Of a stretch of DNA of 64,000 bases, positions 11,520 through 25,150 are shown piece after piece. The DNA comes from Ramazzottius varieornatus (lineage: Eukaryota; Tardigrada; Eutardigrada; Parachela; Ramazzottiidae). The stretch is taken from contig BDGG01000014.1 in NCBI GenBank assembly GCA_001949185.1, positions 294,707 to 358,706 on the forward strand. The letters run 5' to 3'. The notes beneath the pieces are model-generated. The model searched no databases, was not told the DNA's origin, and saw only the letters and a list, made by a program, of their open reading frames with translations. Position 1 is the stretch's first letter. Every line of letters begins with the position of its first letter. The translations under genes were made by a program, and so were the position numbers.

Positions 11520-13165
11520 GTCATTACAAACATTGTCACAGAAGGAGCGAGAAGTAAAAAAATACTAGCGGCTAACATGGAAAGTATATTATTCCTAGCT
11601 GGCGATGTCGTCCATAAAACCTTTCTCAACATACTCGGAGTACTACTCGACGGCGCATTTACGAACCTTTGATTTTTCCATCAGAACCATCCAGATGGCC
11701 AAAAGTGGTCGAATCAATTCAAAAAAATTTAATGGTTTGACGAATAAGGAGTGGAAATTACAGAACTACCCTTCTCTTATATGGCCGACTTCGGTTGCCG
11801 GGTACTCCGACAAAGTATGACTGTATTGGACGACGTCTAGGTAACTGTACGATCCTTCCCGCTGCCTAGAAAAGCCACTTGTTATTTCTCACCCATTCAA
11901 AATGCCTTCGGATACTTTGTCACCCTGCCGAAAGATTTCGAGAACAGATGATATCGAGAACAGAATGGCAGTCAGCAGTCGTGCGTATAGGCTTGACCAC
12001 TTCCGGGGGAAGTTACCGGACGAGTACTGACCACTCTGCGTTGCTGTTGCAACAACACCATTACCTTAGTCCATTATCTTTGAACTAGGATGACACTGAG
12101 CTGAAGAACAAACCCTCTGTCGATTCTCCCGACTTTGCTCCTCAAAGGGAACGAATATTTCTGATGGGAATTCTCACGAGAATTTCACTCTCAACTTGTT
12201 CTCACTTTTGTGATCTCTCAGATACACTCCGCCCAAGCCAACTTTCTACCACCTGGCATTTCGACGCTGAAAAATTCAAAGTACGACCCCAGCATTCATG
12301 CTTCCACACGTTCCGTGCAGTATTTGAAGCTGCTTCGACTGCGCTATGATACTTCTTACTATAATGGGAAATAGTTCGAAAAAGTTGAGCAGTGTGACTT
12401 CCGGTGGGGAAGACATACCGCAGCAGGTAGAACGCTGTACGCAAAAATTCCAGGTGGGAGTTTTCATCCCCGAACTGACGCAAACAAACTTACAACTGTG
12501 TTGGTGGTCGGAAAAAATCAAGAGCAGGAAAGCTCCAAACGAACTTGCCAAAGGAATTAAAACCGTCGAATTCCTCCGTCTTACCGGGAAGACTCTTTTC
12601 TGGCAAAATTTCTAGCTGTATTCCAGGACGGCGGTTTTTGAACTTTGGACCTCTTTTCCAGTAGTTAAATGTTTGTTCTAATCAATTTTAACCAACGTGC
12701 CACAGAATGTCAAAGGAAAACTGAAAGGTAATTTTTCGAACAGAGGTCCAAAAATGACAGAAGTTGTTGCATTTTTCACTTTGCACCTCCCCGAGTTTAA
12801 TTTCGATCCTGACTTTCTGTGCACGGATTTCTGGCCGGTAAAATTCTTGGAGGTGGCAAATAGAGTGCTAGACCAAGAGAAATTGGTTTCGAAGTGGAAC
12901 TCGACTCGAGTCGAGACAGCCCTCGATTTAATGAGTGGTAGCAAGCTGGCTTGGGCGGGCTGTACAGGAAAATTAACACTTACAAAGGTAAGTTGGCTTT
13001 TTGAAGAACGGTCCTAAAAATGTTCCTTGATGGCTACGTTCAAATAAAATAACTGTTGTGCGAAAATCGAAGAAATATCGCTGGAAAAACAGGATCGGAA
13101 AATACTAACGAGACTGTGGCAGTGTTCCGCAACTTCCGTTCAAGACTATTAATCCATTATACGGT
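11520..13165. other. Intergenic between SDR remnant and PC4 gene
   Basis: I looked here on the minus strand for the missing SDR N-terminal half and found no TGxxxGxG or NNAG segment. Several 80-105 codon open frames occur on both strands (for example 12697-13017 plus), but none shows splice sites, a signal peptide or a family motif. Confidence 0.5.
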
Positions 13166-13603
13166 TCAGAGATTTTCCACGGCTTTGTCGATTTTGGATA
13201 CGCTACTGATCAGCTTCTTCCACTGATCCGGGTTCAGCGCGATACCTTTCTTCCCCGGACGCATTTCTCCGCTGTCTCGATCCATGTAGAATTCGCGGAT
13301 GTCGATCAGAGGTTTGCCTTTGAATTCGCGGACAGCCAAGAAACGGTTGCCACCCAGATCGATCTTCAACTCACCGTCCTCGTCTTCCGCACTGGCTTCA
13401 CGTTTGCCTTTGGACTTCTTGCTGGAGGACGAGGAGGCCTTGCTGTCTTTCTTGTCCGACTTTTGACGCTTAGCATCCTTGGAGGAGCTCTTCTTGGGCT
13501 CATCGTCCGAGTCGGAGGCTGAAGAAAATTCACGCTTCATCTTCTTTGCCGGTGTGCGCTTGTCGTCGTTGCCTGACGCGTCGCTGGAGTCGGTGTCCGA
13601 CAT
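13166..13603 (-). CDS. Sub1: Transcriptional coactivator PC4/SUB1
   Basis: A single coding exon of 145 aa. The N-terminal half is a Ser/Lys/Asp-rich disordered region (SDSDDEPKKSSSKDAK and similar), typical of the phosphorylated SEAC region of PC4. The C-terminal half is the ssDNA-binding PC4 domain: IDLGGNRFLAVREFKGKP, IDIREFYMDRDSGEMRPGKK, GIALNPDQWKKL. The ATG at 13603 follows a 3' splice site (TTTCCAG/GTACACC), so the 5' UTR is split. A TCAGTC initiator-like site near 13700 on the minus strand is a candidate start. It is nuclear, acts in Pol II transcription and ssDNA binding, and has the usual length for animal PC4. Confidence 0.93.
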   Translation of the reverse strand: MSDTDSSDASGNDDKRTPAKKMKREFSSASDSDDEPKKSSSKDAKRQKSDKKDSKASSSSSKKSKGKREASAEDEDGELKIDLGGNRFLAVREFKGKPLIDIREFYMDRDSGEMRPGKKGIALNPDQWKKLISSVSKIDKAVENL

Positions 13604-13709
13604 CGTGAGGTGTACCTGGAAAGAAAACACAACCACGATCACGTTCTCTGAGGTAGACGAGAAGAATCGCGCAGATCGAAAAGTCGTCACAGTTGGAGAC
13701 TGAAAAGAA

Positions 13710-16700
13710 ACGCAACTAGCCAGAACACAAATTTCAAAATTCTGCCGAAATTTACTATTCGTGCTCTTCCGCCCCCCGCTCTGGAGGCCCCCGTGAGGGG
13801 TCACGGGCAAAGAGTATCTGGGTCACCCTTGGGCCAGGGTCCGAGGTTTAAGCCCTAATGATGGCGCCACTTGAGCTCAAAGGAAAACCAAAGTCTCAGT
13901 TGTCTTCCAAGTTCCACTTTGCATACATGTGCATAGAATCTCTCAAAACTGAATCTTCACGATCTCATCATGCAAAAACTACCGTTCGAACGAAAATGAT
14001 GGTCGTTCATAATACACACAGGCACGCACGACTGTTTATAGAAATTTCATCTCCATGGTGGGCACAAGACTTATGTTTTGGGGAACAGTCGCTTTGGCCT
14101 TTTACCGCACACCCTTCTTGGTAGCCCGATGGAATGTTTTCCCCAGTTCCTCACTATAGTTACAGTCAAAATACCTGTCTGGGTTTGGCAGGTGGCGGTG
14201 GCTGCGAGTTTTCTGAGTCAACGTACAGATCAGCCTGCCGTATTAGGGCGTGGTTGTTAGCCGTCCTCGACGTCTGCTGGTCTGCTTGCGCAAAATCTGC
14301 CTCACTCCAGCACCAGAGCAACTCATTCATGCCGCGGGGTGCAGTACTGCACTAAGTTTAGCTGTACTCGTATAGAAAGAGAAAGATAAGGATATGATTA
14401 TTGGTGTTGGCCGATATGTTGACTTGGATTGTGGCGAAATATCGATACGCGCGCAGCGCTCTTTCTATAGCTAGGCACAGCTTTCCGCGACAGCCTTTGT
14501 TAGAGCTTTCTAGCCATGTTTAGAAATAAACGGCCATAGAGGCCGACTTTCATAGCGCAACTTCCTGCTGGTATCCGAGCTAAACTTTACCCATGTTTCA
14601 CTCTTGATAATATCCCACAGCATTGCACGCTCTGATCCAATTTCTCCGGCTGAACTTCGATGGTCAGCTTTTCCTGCCAAGCCCTCAGATTACCATAAAC
14701 GCTGGACTTCTACTATAGCTGAAATACCTAACGAATACTGTCTCTTGCACGGAAATATTCTGGAACTTCAACCCGTAAGTCATTTCACAGTGCAGTCTGT
14801 AGGAAGCATCGGCAAGTCTAATTGAGGGAACTCACGCTTGAGTATTTTAGATAAAATACTTGAGTTTGCTTGTTCCTTGAAAACTCGGGTTTTATATTTC
14901 TTGGTACTGGAGCAAAGTTCAGATTGAAGTGGTCTCCATATTCTGAATATACAGACGAAAAGCATAGCGAAAGGCCAGGTGCTCGTCTATTCCGGCTTAT
15001 GTTGTGATGGTTTTCGTCAAAGGCAGTGCCGAAAAGGACGGTGATAATTATGCATAACGGTGAGCATAGAAGAGTAGTATTTTGACAGGTAGAGTCGTCA
15101 TTATGGGTGCGTTCATCCAACGAGGCGGAAAATACAGCGTGTAGCCATGTCGAGCTTACATATCGCGGTGCATGTAGCGAGCCATCGGAGGAGCTCACGA
15201 TGACTATGATGTAGTGAGTAGCTAGCGTACCGTGGGGAGCTCGCGAGTTGCGACGAGAAAACCTCGCTGGCCATGTTGTCACAGCAGTTGATGGTTGAGG
15301 TCAAATGTAGTTGCGCTTTGCTGTTGTCGTTATTCAGGTCGAGACCGGTCGAGCAGTGTTGAAGATGCTGTTTGCTTTAGCTCAAGTGCAGGAACATACA
15401 CACCATGGCTCATGCTGTAGCATTAACTAAACGAACTACTAATTTGGGGGCTTTTGTACTCGACGTCGGAGCATGTTGGTGTAAAAAATCACGGGGCGAA
15501 CTTGAATGGGGAAATCAAGGCGAAAAACGGTTTCGAAGGATCAACAGAAAACTTCTTGGATCGATATACGCTGAAAACTTGATGTTTTCAGGAACCAGTT
15601 GTAATTGCAGTAGAGCCTCTTGAGGGTTTCTTGTTCTGCTGTACACTTATGCAAGAGTCTGACAGTAATTTTTCTGACCCTGAGAGAGAAAGACTGGCTT
15701 GCGTGATGAGGATCGTTTGTTGGGGTCTGGGAATTTAAAAGTCATTGCAGCTGTCTGGGTCTTCAAAGCTATTACAGTGAAAGAAGAGTTCGTGGACGAT
15801 TATTTAAATTTTCTACGACGTCAATGCTTTTTCTTTGATGTTTGGTGTGAGTGACAAACACGTAATGCGAAAAGAACTTTCCTGGAGAGCTCGAGACTTT
15901 AAATGACAATCTGAAGTGCATGTCGACGTGAAGGAATGTGCGCGGATGAGCCAGCGCTAGTTTAATGAACGATCACGCACATGCATAGACATCAAAGCGG
16001 TATCTGCACTGCACTGGTTTTTTCTCCGGCTGCGTCTTCCTGTGAGGATACCAGCGCGTCTTTTGGGTTACGTAATCTTTTATGGACCAGGAGTAATTGT
16101 GGGTACGTGGTCTGTTATCAATTTCATCGAAGACCAAATTGCGTAATTTTCTGGTGTGCGAGGAAGAAATTGCCTGTACGCGCCTGAAATGCTGAAACAC
16201 ATCCAGTGACGTCAGGGGAAAAACATTTCACTAGAAATTAACGGCTTAGAAGTGTCGAAAGAAGTAGGCTAATCTCAGTGCTAATTGCTCGTCAAAAGAA
16301 ATATTAAAAAATTAAAATTAACAATTTCAGCACATGGACCTAACCATTTTGTTAGTGGTTAATGTTAATTACGAGTACTGTCACCCAGGGGGAGACAACT
16401 GGAAGAAGAATAGAATGGGCCAGCGGGCAAGCAATGAAACGTGCTGGCCAAATGGGAGCCGTCATTTTGCTCGAATCTGTCGATGTACGAATTTATGAAA
16501 CGGTATCACAGCTGGTCACATTGGCCTCGCCGACATGATTGAGCCGTTTATGGAGTATTACCGGCTAATGCAACTTTTGTCCGGTATCTTTGTAACACAT
16601 GTTGTTCTGAGTGGACATTACAAGGTCTGGAATGATGGAAGTCTTCCCCCTCTCGAACATTAACAAGTAAGTAATGGGTCTCTAAGGTACGATGTTTCCC

Positions 16701-19209
16701 GCCTGTCACTAAGGGGGTTCTAATTTTTCCACCATTTTTCTACGGTATTTCGGCCGGTATTCTCCTTGGTGATATGGTAGAAAAAGGGCCAGAGTATGTA
16801 GGTTCGTCTCTCAAATCAGAAAGCGACAGCTGCTGCGATGCTTCTGATCTTGTCTTTGGATCTTGTTCGTTTCCGTCGATGATGCGCATTAATTTCGCAC
16901 AGAAGCCAGCTTAGATAACTGGTTTGCTTTATCCTCCAGTCCAAGCTAATATCCTGTTGTCGATCTATCAGCTCTGCACGTCTAACTGTCAAGAAGCAGC
17001 CATCCTTCCTCATTGTTCCCTGACTGGTGTTCTGGCAGCTCTGACCGCACATTATCGACGAGGACTGCTGTTCCCCAGTCCACAAGACACTCACACAGAT
17101 CTTCCATGCAACCCTTTTGGCAGCATCCCTAACACTAAAATCAATAACTATCTTGACAGTGCACCAAAAAGACAACTTCAAGTTGAACACCACGGAGAGT
17201 AATGCAACATGAAGTATCAATCAGTCAATCAAGCGTACTGCATTTAAAGCTTAGGACTGAGTATGATTTCCCTCAACCCAGAAATCCACGGTTCAAATCC
17301 AGTTCGCGGACCAGGAAGTGAACGCAACTTTTGATTTGGCCGATTCGGGACGTAGGCTGAAAGCTACCTTCTGTTGTGGTTTATTTTTCGAAACTCGTGA
17401 GGTCTGTCGAGTACAGTTTCGTATGCTTTGAGGGGAGTGATAAGTTGGTCGGCGAGAGATGAGTACGAAGAGGCCTGAGTCAACATGATGCTGCGGCTGA
17501 CTGCCAACCAGTAAACGATGCAACTTACTTTTGTGTTGTTGCGTGGGGGCCTCCTTGAAAAGAAACCGGTTACATTGTGGCGTAGTACTTTGCCGGATCA
17601 GGTGTACGGAGAGTCATGCACTTTACAATGAAGCTGTAATGGCTGGTTTTCGGTTGTCGGAACTAGCGGTGGAGAAATTGTAATGACAAGACGAGACGAT
17701 GGTGAATTCCGCTTCGCATCAGATTACGGCAGTCGCCGAGACGCCTGATATCAAATTTTACTATCCTACTTGCTGCTGAGATTGCTGCGTCTTGCCGGCC
17801 TGAGAACCGGCTGAACTCTCTTTCTATGATCAACTGACGCACGAGATTCTTTTCGGAAGCCCAAGATCTGGTGTGGTTTTTTCTCTGAGAAGCGAGAAGA
17901 GTTTACTGTTCCACGTGAACGAATTTCTTAAGTTTTCGCTGTGTTTTGGATTTGCTTGCGAACTTTCCACGGAATACTGCTGGTTGTGGTGAGTAATTTT
18001 TCACTGTGCATTCCCCCGATCTCCGTGCTCGACACGACCATCAACATTTAGACATATCGTAGCAAAATGCTAATATCGGATAAGGAAAATAAAATGCTAC
18101 AACCTACATTGCCGAGGAGCGCTGTTTCTCCCGGAAGGACTGCGAGCTTGCAAAAACAATCACTCCGAGATTGACTGATATTTTTGAGTTAATGACCAAA
18201 ATTTTTGGAGATTAACAGCTTGATACTTCCTCATCGCAACGTGAAGTTCTGTAATGTATTTGAAGGTTTATAACCAGAGCAAAGTGACATTGCTGACGTG
18301 GTTCGGGACCACGCTGAGTATCTGACGACATCAGACGATGATGAGGTGATGTGAGTCAGGAAGGAGGGGAAAGAATCTCTGTAAGCTGATCTGTTCTCGT
18401 TCAGCAGGAGAAAACTGCTGGTGTGCTTGCTTGTTGGCTGTTAGATCAACAAAGATCACTTCAAGGGATTTATTTATCTTGGTTCGTTATCGATAAAGAG
18501 TGGTCGGGGTCTAAGGTAATGTCTTAGGAACGATGTTGGAAACGCCAAGTTAGCATTAGCCTTTTACGACATGTTATTTAGTCTGTTGGAATTTCATCGT
18601 AAATTCCTCAAGTGCCATCGCGATCTCGAAAATTCCCAGCAAGTTCAACCTTAGCCTATAGCAGAAAATCGATGAAACAGGGGCTCGGTTACATACAGGA
18701 GTCTGTAATTCTGGAAACTAACCGGACGTTGTCGAGGAACTTAATCACACTTGAGTCTTTACGAGCGATCGGTGTCATCCCAAACTGACCATCTTTCTTC
18801 TCGTCCACTGTGTCTCTCGTATTTTGCTTTGCCAACACAGAAAGTAATTGTGCCTTCGAGCTTGTTGGTCTAAGCATAATTGCGTCATGAATCTTCCGAT
18901 CTGTCCGGCACAAAACATATAGAGGTTGATTAATGGCGTCGAGGTACTCGAAATGTCGGAAAGAAGAACGAGGAAGCGCAAGATCGCCTATGGTCAATTT
19001 GATGGTCTTGTGGTTTTCCGGCTTGACGTAATCAATCAAGGAAACAGCAGAGTGGTCTTGTGATAAGGAGCAAGCAATCAAACTTGACAAGTGCAACAGC
19101 AGAATCGGAATCTGCAGAAATTTGAAAATTCATATTTTTAGGATAAACGGTCATAAACCTCATCTAGTCTTCACGATACATCTTGTTGAACTTATTGTTT
19201 ATTCTTGCA
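13710..19209. other. Gene-poor interval upstream of coracle (probable first intron/promoter region)
   Basis: 5.5 kb with no recognised gene. The coracle start exon opens with a 3' splice site at 19210, so at least one non-coding coracle exon must lie upstream, probably here; a donor-like GTGAGT near 17990 is a candidate. A low-confidence secreted ORF occurs at 18689-19110. Otherwise nothing is seen. Confidence 0.5.
18689..19110 (-). CDS. Hypothetical small secreted protein (low confidence)
   Basis: Open frame of about 140 codons after a good 3' splice site (TTTCTGCAG). It begins with a hydrophobic, signal-like stretch IPILLLHLSSLIACSLS and runs to TAA at 18689. It contains dibasic-like RK and KK sites and three cysteines. 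No start codon was found in frame and no family is recognised. It lies antisense inside the probable first intron of coracle. It could be chance. Confidence 0.25.
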
Positions 19210-19252
19210 GATTGTGGAATACAGCTGAACAGGATCTTCCGAGGGACCTGGG

Positions 19253-22200
19253 ATGGTGCAGGAAACAGTAGCGTACCGGACGGAAACGGTTGTTCGCGGA
19301 ACTGATTCGCCGTCGTTGGACGGTGACAATGGCGGCTTGAGCGAAAAAGATTTGAAAAGGATGGAGAAGGAACGCAGGGAAGATGAGAAACGAATGAAGA
19401 AGGAGCGGGAGAAAGCTGAGAAAAACGCACTGAAGGAACACGAACGTCTGCAGAAATTAGCGAGGGAAAAGGAGAAAGAAGAGGCCAGGAAGAGTAAAAA
19501 GAACGGTGTTTCACACGTAAGTTTCCATTGATTGTTGACAGATGCACATTCATATAGTGCGTGCAGGTGCACGACCTGACTGAAACTGGTTTTGCGCACA
19601 CCGATGTTGCGTACTGGAATTGTCTGTGCCCATTGGCTTCAGGGTTGTTGGCATCATGCACCTGCACGCATTGATCTGTTTTGTGGGAAATCATCAGGAC
19701 TTTTCCATTGAAATTAACCGTTCTTTATGCTCGTGGTGTCATTGCGGATTTCTTCTGTTTCAGCGTCACGATTCTCCAGCGATGCCTGTAGCCTACTCTG
19801 AAGACGACGTGGATGAGTCGATGGACAGAAGTCCCCCTGTTTCCCCGGTGGCTGGCAAGACATCCACGATTCCTTCCACTTACGAGCACGTAACGGAGGA
19901 GATCTCAGCCCAAGCTGCAGGTCCTGGCCACTACGCTACCAACACCATGAAGAATTTCAGCGTTAATACCAATGGCAGAACGAAGGACGTTGTGGTCCCT
20001 GTCATTCCTGCTGATCGCACCGCAACTCCCAACGGACAAGCCTCCAAGTCTGGTTCCACCACGAAAGCCACCGTCCGGCTGTTGAGCGACCAGGACGCTG
20101 AATTCCAGATTCCGGTCCGTAAGCTATGCTCAAGTTCCGTCTAGGCCCAAAATATCCGTTGGCTGTTGTCCAAAATGATCAAAACTGGCACCAGCACAAC
20201 TTTTGTCTAGACCGTAAATATCACCCTGGGCATGTTCCTTGCACTAACGGGGTGGTCCGGGTGATCGAATACGGATGTTAAATAGACACTGTTTAATCTG
20301 CGCGCTGGTTTCCGAATCCGTTTTTTGTCACCGGGTTGCTGCTGGTGTAATAACGGTGTTGCCAAGGCGGGTCTCGGCTGGTCGATGTGGAAGTGCGTTA
20401 CCATCGAGTTTTAATCGCTATTGATGGCTAATTTAGCTCTTTTGCAGAAAAGCGCAACGGGACAGTACCTGTTTGACCGTGTCTGCGAATTTATCAACTT
20501 GCAAGAGCGGGATTACTTCGGGATTCGCTACATGGACTCGGACAATGAGCGGAGCTGGCTGAACATGGAGAAGACGGTGAAGCAACAAATGAAAAGTATG
20601 TTAATAGGAAGTGGTGTTTGTGGATCGATGTGGAGGAGGCTGTAATCTCTGTAGGAGTCTAGGAGAAAGCAGAGCAATTGCCATTGCGCTGATTGATGGT
20701 GTCTGTAAGGGCGTTAGGTTACGAGCCGAGCGTAACACTGATAACTCTGTGCTCATTTGCGGAAGCAGTCTGCCGCACAATCAAATTTCAGGTCGTTCAA
20801 CCGTGCCCGCAACACCCGCCTCAGACCACAAACCATCAATAAACGCAATAAACTCCCTTTTTAACAGCCCCTAAATTCACAGCCTGACCACAGGATGCAA
20901 CCACAATCGGTTACGTCTTTACAGATGGTCCATGGAACTTTGAATTCCTCGTCAAATTCTATCCCCCTCAACCCACAGAACTAAAAGAAGACCTGACGCG
21001 GTACGTACAGAATATGGAAAACAGTTCACTTAAAGCTCATTTCCAAGAAGTTTTTCTCGAGGAAAGAAGCTGACCAGATGAACTCGCTGACGAGAAGATT
21101 GCTTTCCCAAGTGGCGCACGTGGTCAGTGTTACTGGCTGACAGCATGCGCCACTTGAAAAAACGATCTTGTCGTCTTTGTTTTTTTTCGTATTGTGGAAT
21201 GTGGATGGTGTGGTTGACGATGGGTCTTTCTGTGCCTGCAGGTATTATTTGTGTATGCAGATTCACAGAGATTTGATCACGGAGAAGTAGGTGGCTTTGT
21301 TTCTAACCATGCAATTTTCAAGTGCAACGAGCACGTCACTTATCTTTCTCGAACACCCCATAATCAACCTCGCTTGCTTTCCTTTGTAGATTGCCAGCCT
21401 CTTTCACAACCTACGCCATCTTGGGCTCGTTGATGGTGCAGTCAGAATTGGGTGACTACGATCGCTCCAGACACATTGGCAACTATGTCAGTGAAGTACC
21501 TCTCGCACCACCCAACAAGCAGAATGCCGAGCTGGAAGAGAAGGTGATGGAACTGCACAAAGAGACCACCAGGTAAACCAAAACGACAAGTTCGTCACTC
21601 GCCTGCATACAGAAGCTCCAGTGTTTTGTACGTTGCGCGAGTATGTAGGCGCATGAAGAATCGCAGTCAGAGTTTGCTGTTTTTCCGTGCACCTGCATAC
21701 ATTAGCTCGTAAGTTGGACATTGCGTACGGGTATGCAGGTGAATGAGAGGGCTGGGGACTGGTGTCTTTTGGCTTGTCAGATATCGGAGAGTAGTTTCTC
21801 TTATCAGTGTTTTGGGTTTGGAGAGTTTATGTTCAGTTGGACAAACAGTTCGTACCTGGAAGAGATTGGTAGTGTTTACTTTAGGTTTGGCTTGTTGCAG
21901 GGGAATGCCACCAACTGAAGCTGATTTACGATACTTGGAAAGTGCCAAACGACTAGCCTTTTATGGCGTCGATCTACATAAAGCAAAGGTCGGTTTCTCA
22001 CACAGTCAAAATATCCACGTGCAAGCTCCAATGGATTTTAGTAAGAACTCTGAACAAAAATTGCTTCTAATTTCTTTGTTGTTATAGGATTCCGAGAACA
22101 GTGATATCAAGGTCGGAGTTTCCGCCAGCGGCGTGCAAGTCTACCGCGAGAACCTTCGCGTCAACCGCTTCGCCTGGCCCAAAGTCTTGAAAATCTCCTA

Positions 22201-25067
22201 CCGACGCAATAACTTTTACATCAAGATTCGACCGCTCGAAGCCGAAACCAGCGAGAAAGAAATATGCTTTAGATGTCCTTACCAGAAAGCTGCCAAACGT
22301 CTCTGGAAGGTTCGTGATAAGTTTTTCAGTGTCAGAGTATCGGAAGTTCCCAAGGCTTTCTTCTTTTTACAGGTTTGTGTGGAACATCACACCTTCTTCC
22401 GCACCCGCAGCAGCGAAGAACCCAGTGACTACTCGACACTCCGATGGCCGCGACTGGGCTCTCGCTTCCGCTACTCCGGCAGAACCTATTCCGAAGCGAA
22501 AGCCAGCAGCGAACGCCTGGATCGACCACCACCCGACTTCAACCGAACGTGGAGCAAGAGGAATCCTTACAGTGTCTCTGTTGACGGTAAAAGTTTGCAA
22601 TTCACACTTCCTCAAAATATTTCCTGAAAGTGGTATGGTTTTCTCAAGTGTTCTCTAATTCTTTGAGTGATCTAATTTCGAAACGTAGAAGATCGTTCTG
22701 TCAAGTGGCGCACGTTTTCGTTGTTAGTAACTACAAGGTGCTCCACTTGATAACGATAGTGCACTTTTCGTTTGTCGGCCTTCCAAAATGTTTCGCACAC
22801 GAGCCGGAATAGTTTCTGAGGCGTGAGGTGGTTCTGAAGTTTGTATGGAATATTCATGGAAATTAGTCTGGAATATTTTTGGTATTTTGTAGACGGATTT
22901 TCTGTAGGAAACTTTTTCTGTAGGGTTGAGCGCGGTCGGAAGGGGCGATGGCGACGATCGGCCGTCCTCCGTATCCGGCTATGACAGAAGGACAAGCGGG
23001 GGAGTGAACAACGTGTATGATCGTCCGGTGATCGGTCGAGGAGTGCCAGGAGGTGAGCGCGTCGGCTGGGCCGAAGGGCAAGGTCTCGGCGGCACTGTTT
23101 ACCAGACACAGTACGTCAGCCGCGGCTCCAAATACCCCGGCGACAACGACGGCGGTGAGAGTCCGACCGAAGACTCCTCGCTGTTGACGAACCACACTAC
23201 CACCCAAGAGGTAAATCTACTTCACCCAATGACGAACCACAAAGTTGATTATCTTAAAAAAAATTTCGTGAAAAATTCGAAATAATTCAGAAGAATTCTG
23301 GACATATTATGTAGAAATGCAACGAAGAAATTTACAGTGGTGGTTTGACGTTTCGCCAAAATTATGGCACTTTTTTGAAAATTGCGTTGATATTTTTTAG
23401 TTTGCCTGCGAATTTTGCATGTTTTCAACGCACTTTCTTCCACATTGATGTTCTAATTCATGCATGGCGTGATATTGCATCTCCTAATTTCTTTTCTGTT
23501 GCCTTGCACCCTTTCTAGCGTCGCACGCCATTAACCGGTTACGATGCGGTTAACTCGCGCGACTCGTCCGTCTTCTCCTCGCCGGGCAGCACCATGAAGT
23601 CACGTCGCACCGAGTTTGAGTTTGTGCCGGGCTCGGGCTACACCGGCCAGGGTGGACACCTGGGTTCGCCCATTCACAGTCCCACGTCGGATATGACGGG
23701 CGCTGGCAGCAGCATGGCCAGCTCCACACCCTACGGCAGAGGAGGCTATGGTGGTCGGCCCTATTCACCATCTTATTCCACGTCCGCTACCGGCTTCAGG
23801 CTGGACGGTGGCGGCAATGTCAGTCCTGGAGGCACTACCACTGTAATAATCGCACTTCCAATTTTTCACCGATTTTATTCCATTGATTTCTGTTGATTTC
23901 GCTCGTATCTGCATGTCCAAGTAGAAACCGGGCTACTCCTTGGACAGCATGACAATCAGTTGGCCTGGTATCTATTTGCACGTCTCGTAGGTGTGTTTGG
24001 CACCTGAAGATAGAAACCACGTATCTTCGTGATGGTCTGTCAGTTGAGTCTGCCATGGTTTCTATTGAGAAGCACTATCTTTCGTGTTTTATTGCACAAA
24101 GTAATCCAGCGCATTTTCAGAACTTGATTTAGAATTTGAATGATAAATGGGAATTTTTAGCTACGCATCTTTAGGTTGCGAAATAATTCTGGGGTTGTTT
24201 TCTTTTAGACATCGAGGTACACAAGGCAGGATTACTACGTGGACCCCAACGATCCCACGAAGCTTGCCACCAAGATTCCCACAGGTGGAGTTGGTGTCAT
24301 GACCACCACCTACGGTAACGTCACACAGTACACATCGAGAACCAAGACAACGACCAGCACCATCAAGAGCTCCATCGAACAGTACCCTGGAGGATACTTA
24401 CCGGTAAGACTTCCCCCTTTGCTCGGTCTAATTTTCCACACTCTGAGCGGTTATTCTTCTTTTCAGACCGATAGCACTACCCTGACGACACGCTCCATCG
24501 ATGGTCCCACGATGACTTCGTCTGAAGGTGGCATTCCGCTGGGAAGTCCCACAAGGAAGACGGAGACGCATAGTCTTGGACCGAATGGCCCAACTGTCGT
24601 CAGTTCGAAGGTCCAGACAATCGAAACGACCACAGTAAGTGTGACTTTGTGAACAACAAGAGCCGGTAGATAAACTCGCCAAGGCTTTTGTCAAGTAGAG
24701 CATATGTCACTGTTGATACTCGGAAGCGTGCGCCACTTAGGAGTATGATCTTGTCAAGTTTGGTGGTTTTCCCAAGTGGCGCACGATGTTGATGTTATAT
24801 GCCGATAATGTGCGCCAGTTGGATGAAGGGTCTTGTTTTCGAGGTTGCAAATAAGGATATGTGAAATGTGGTTTGGTGTTTCAGATTGAAATGGACAGAA
24901 ATGGTGAGAAGGAGAAGCACATTGAAGAGAAGGTAACGATTTTGGTTGATGGGGAAGATCTGGATCACGATAAGGCCCTGAGGGACGCTATCCAAGCTGC
25001 CACCAACCTGAACCCTAACTTCGAAGTGGAAAAGCTGGAGATCGACCATGAAGAATCGGACCATTGA
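19253..25067 (+). CDS. cora: Protein 4.1 / coracle (FERM-domain cytoskeletal linker)
   Basis: Fourteen coding exons, all phase-consistent, give 915 aa: 19253-19516, 19764-20114, 20448-20595, 20925-21000, 21242-21286, 21390-21572, 21901-21988, 22088-22309, 22373-22586, 22924-23210, 23519-23842, 24209-24403, 24467-24634 and 24885-25067. A charged KERE-rich coiled-coil N terminus and an acidic linker precede the FERM domain (about residues 190-500). FERM landmarks are [47 protein letters not shown], the F2 lobe [13 protein letters not shown] and the F3 lobe [19 protein letters not shown] with [14 protein letters not shown]-adjacent region follows, then a Ser/Gly/Tyr-rich linker, a Thr-rich segment and the C-terminal 4.1 CTD ([13 protein letters not shown]...). 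It links membrane proteins to spectrin-actin and, in invertebrates, is a septate-junction component. Several introns carry hairpin repeats (H3-H6). Confidence 0.95.
21081..21173. repeat. Hairpin repeat H3
   Basis: Arms CCCAAGTGGCGCACG and GCATGCGCCACTTG with outer GATCTTGTCG. Lies in a coracle intron. Confidence 0.85.
22686..22761. repeat. Hairpin repeat H4
   Basis: GATCGTTCTGTCAAGTGGCG to CTCCACTTGATAACGAT, loop around TTGTTAGTAAC. Coracle intron. Confidence 0.8.
24672..24760. repeat. Hairpin repeat H5
   Basis: Diverged left arm (TCAAGTAGAGCATA) and good right arm (CGTGCGCCACTTAG, ATGATCTTGTCAAG). Coracle intron, directly followed by H6. Confidence 0.7.
24766..24836. repeat. Hairpin repeat H6
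   Basis: TTTTCCCAAGTGGCGCACGA to TGTGCGCCAGTTGG, then GGGTCTTG. Tandem to H5 in the same coracle intron. Confidence 0.75.
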
Positions 25068-25150
25068 TGAACGAAGAAAGAACATCGTATGCATTTCCCT
25101 GTAACAACCCAGGTAACTAATAGTTTTATTCGTAAAACTAATTCGAAAAG

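Noticed and set aside
14818-15282. 154-codon minus frame
   Set aside because: No start context, splice sites, signal peptide or motif; composition looks random.
16816-17220. 134-codon minus frame opposite a 92-codon plus frame
   Set aside because: Both overlap with no coding features; likely chance in a gene-poor interval.
17280-17310. tRNA-like B box (GGTTCAAATCC)
   Set aside because: No A box, anticodon arm or acceptor stem can be folded around it.
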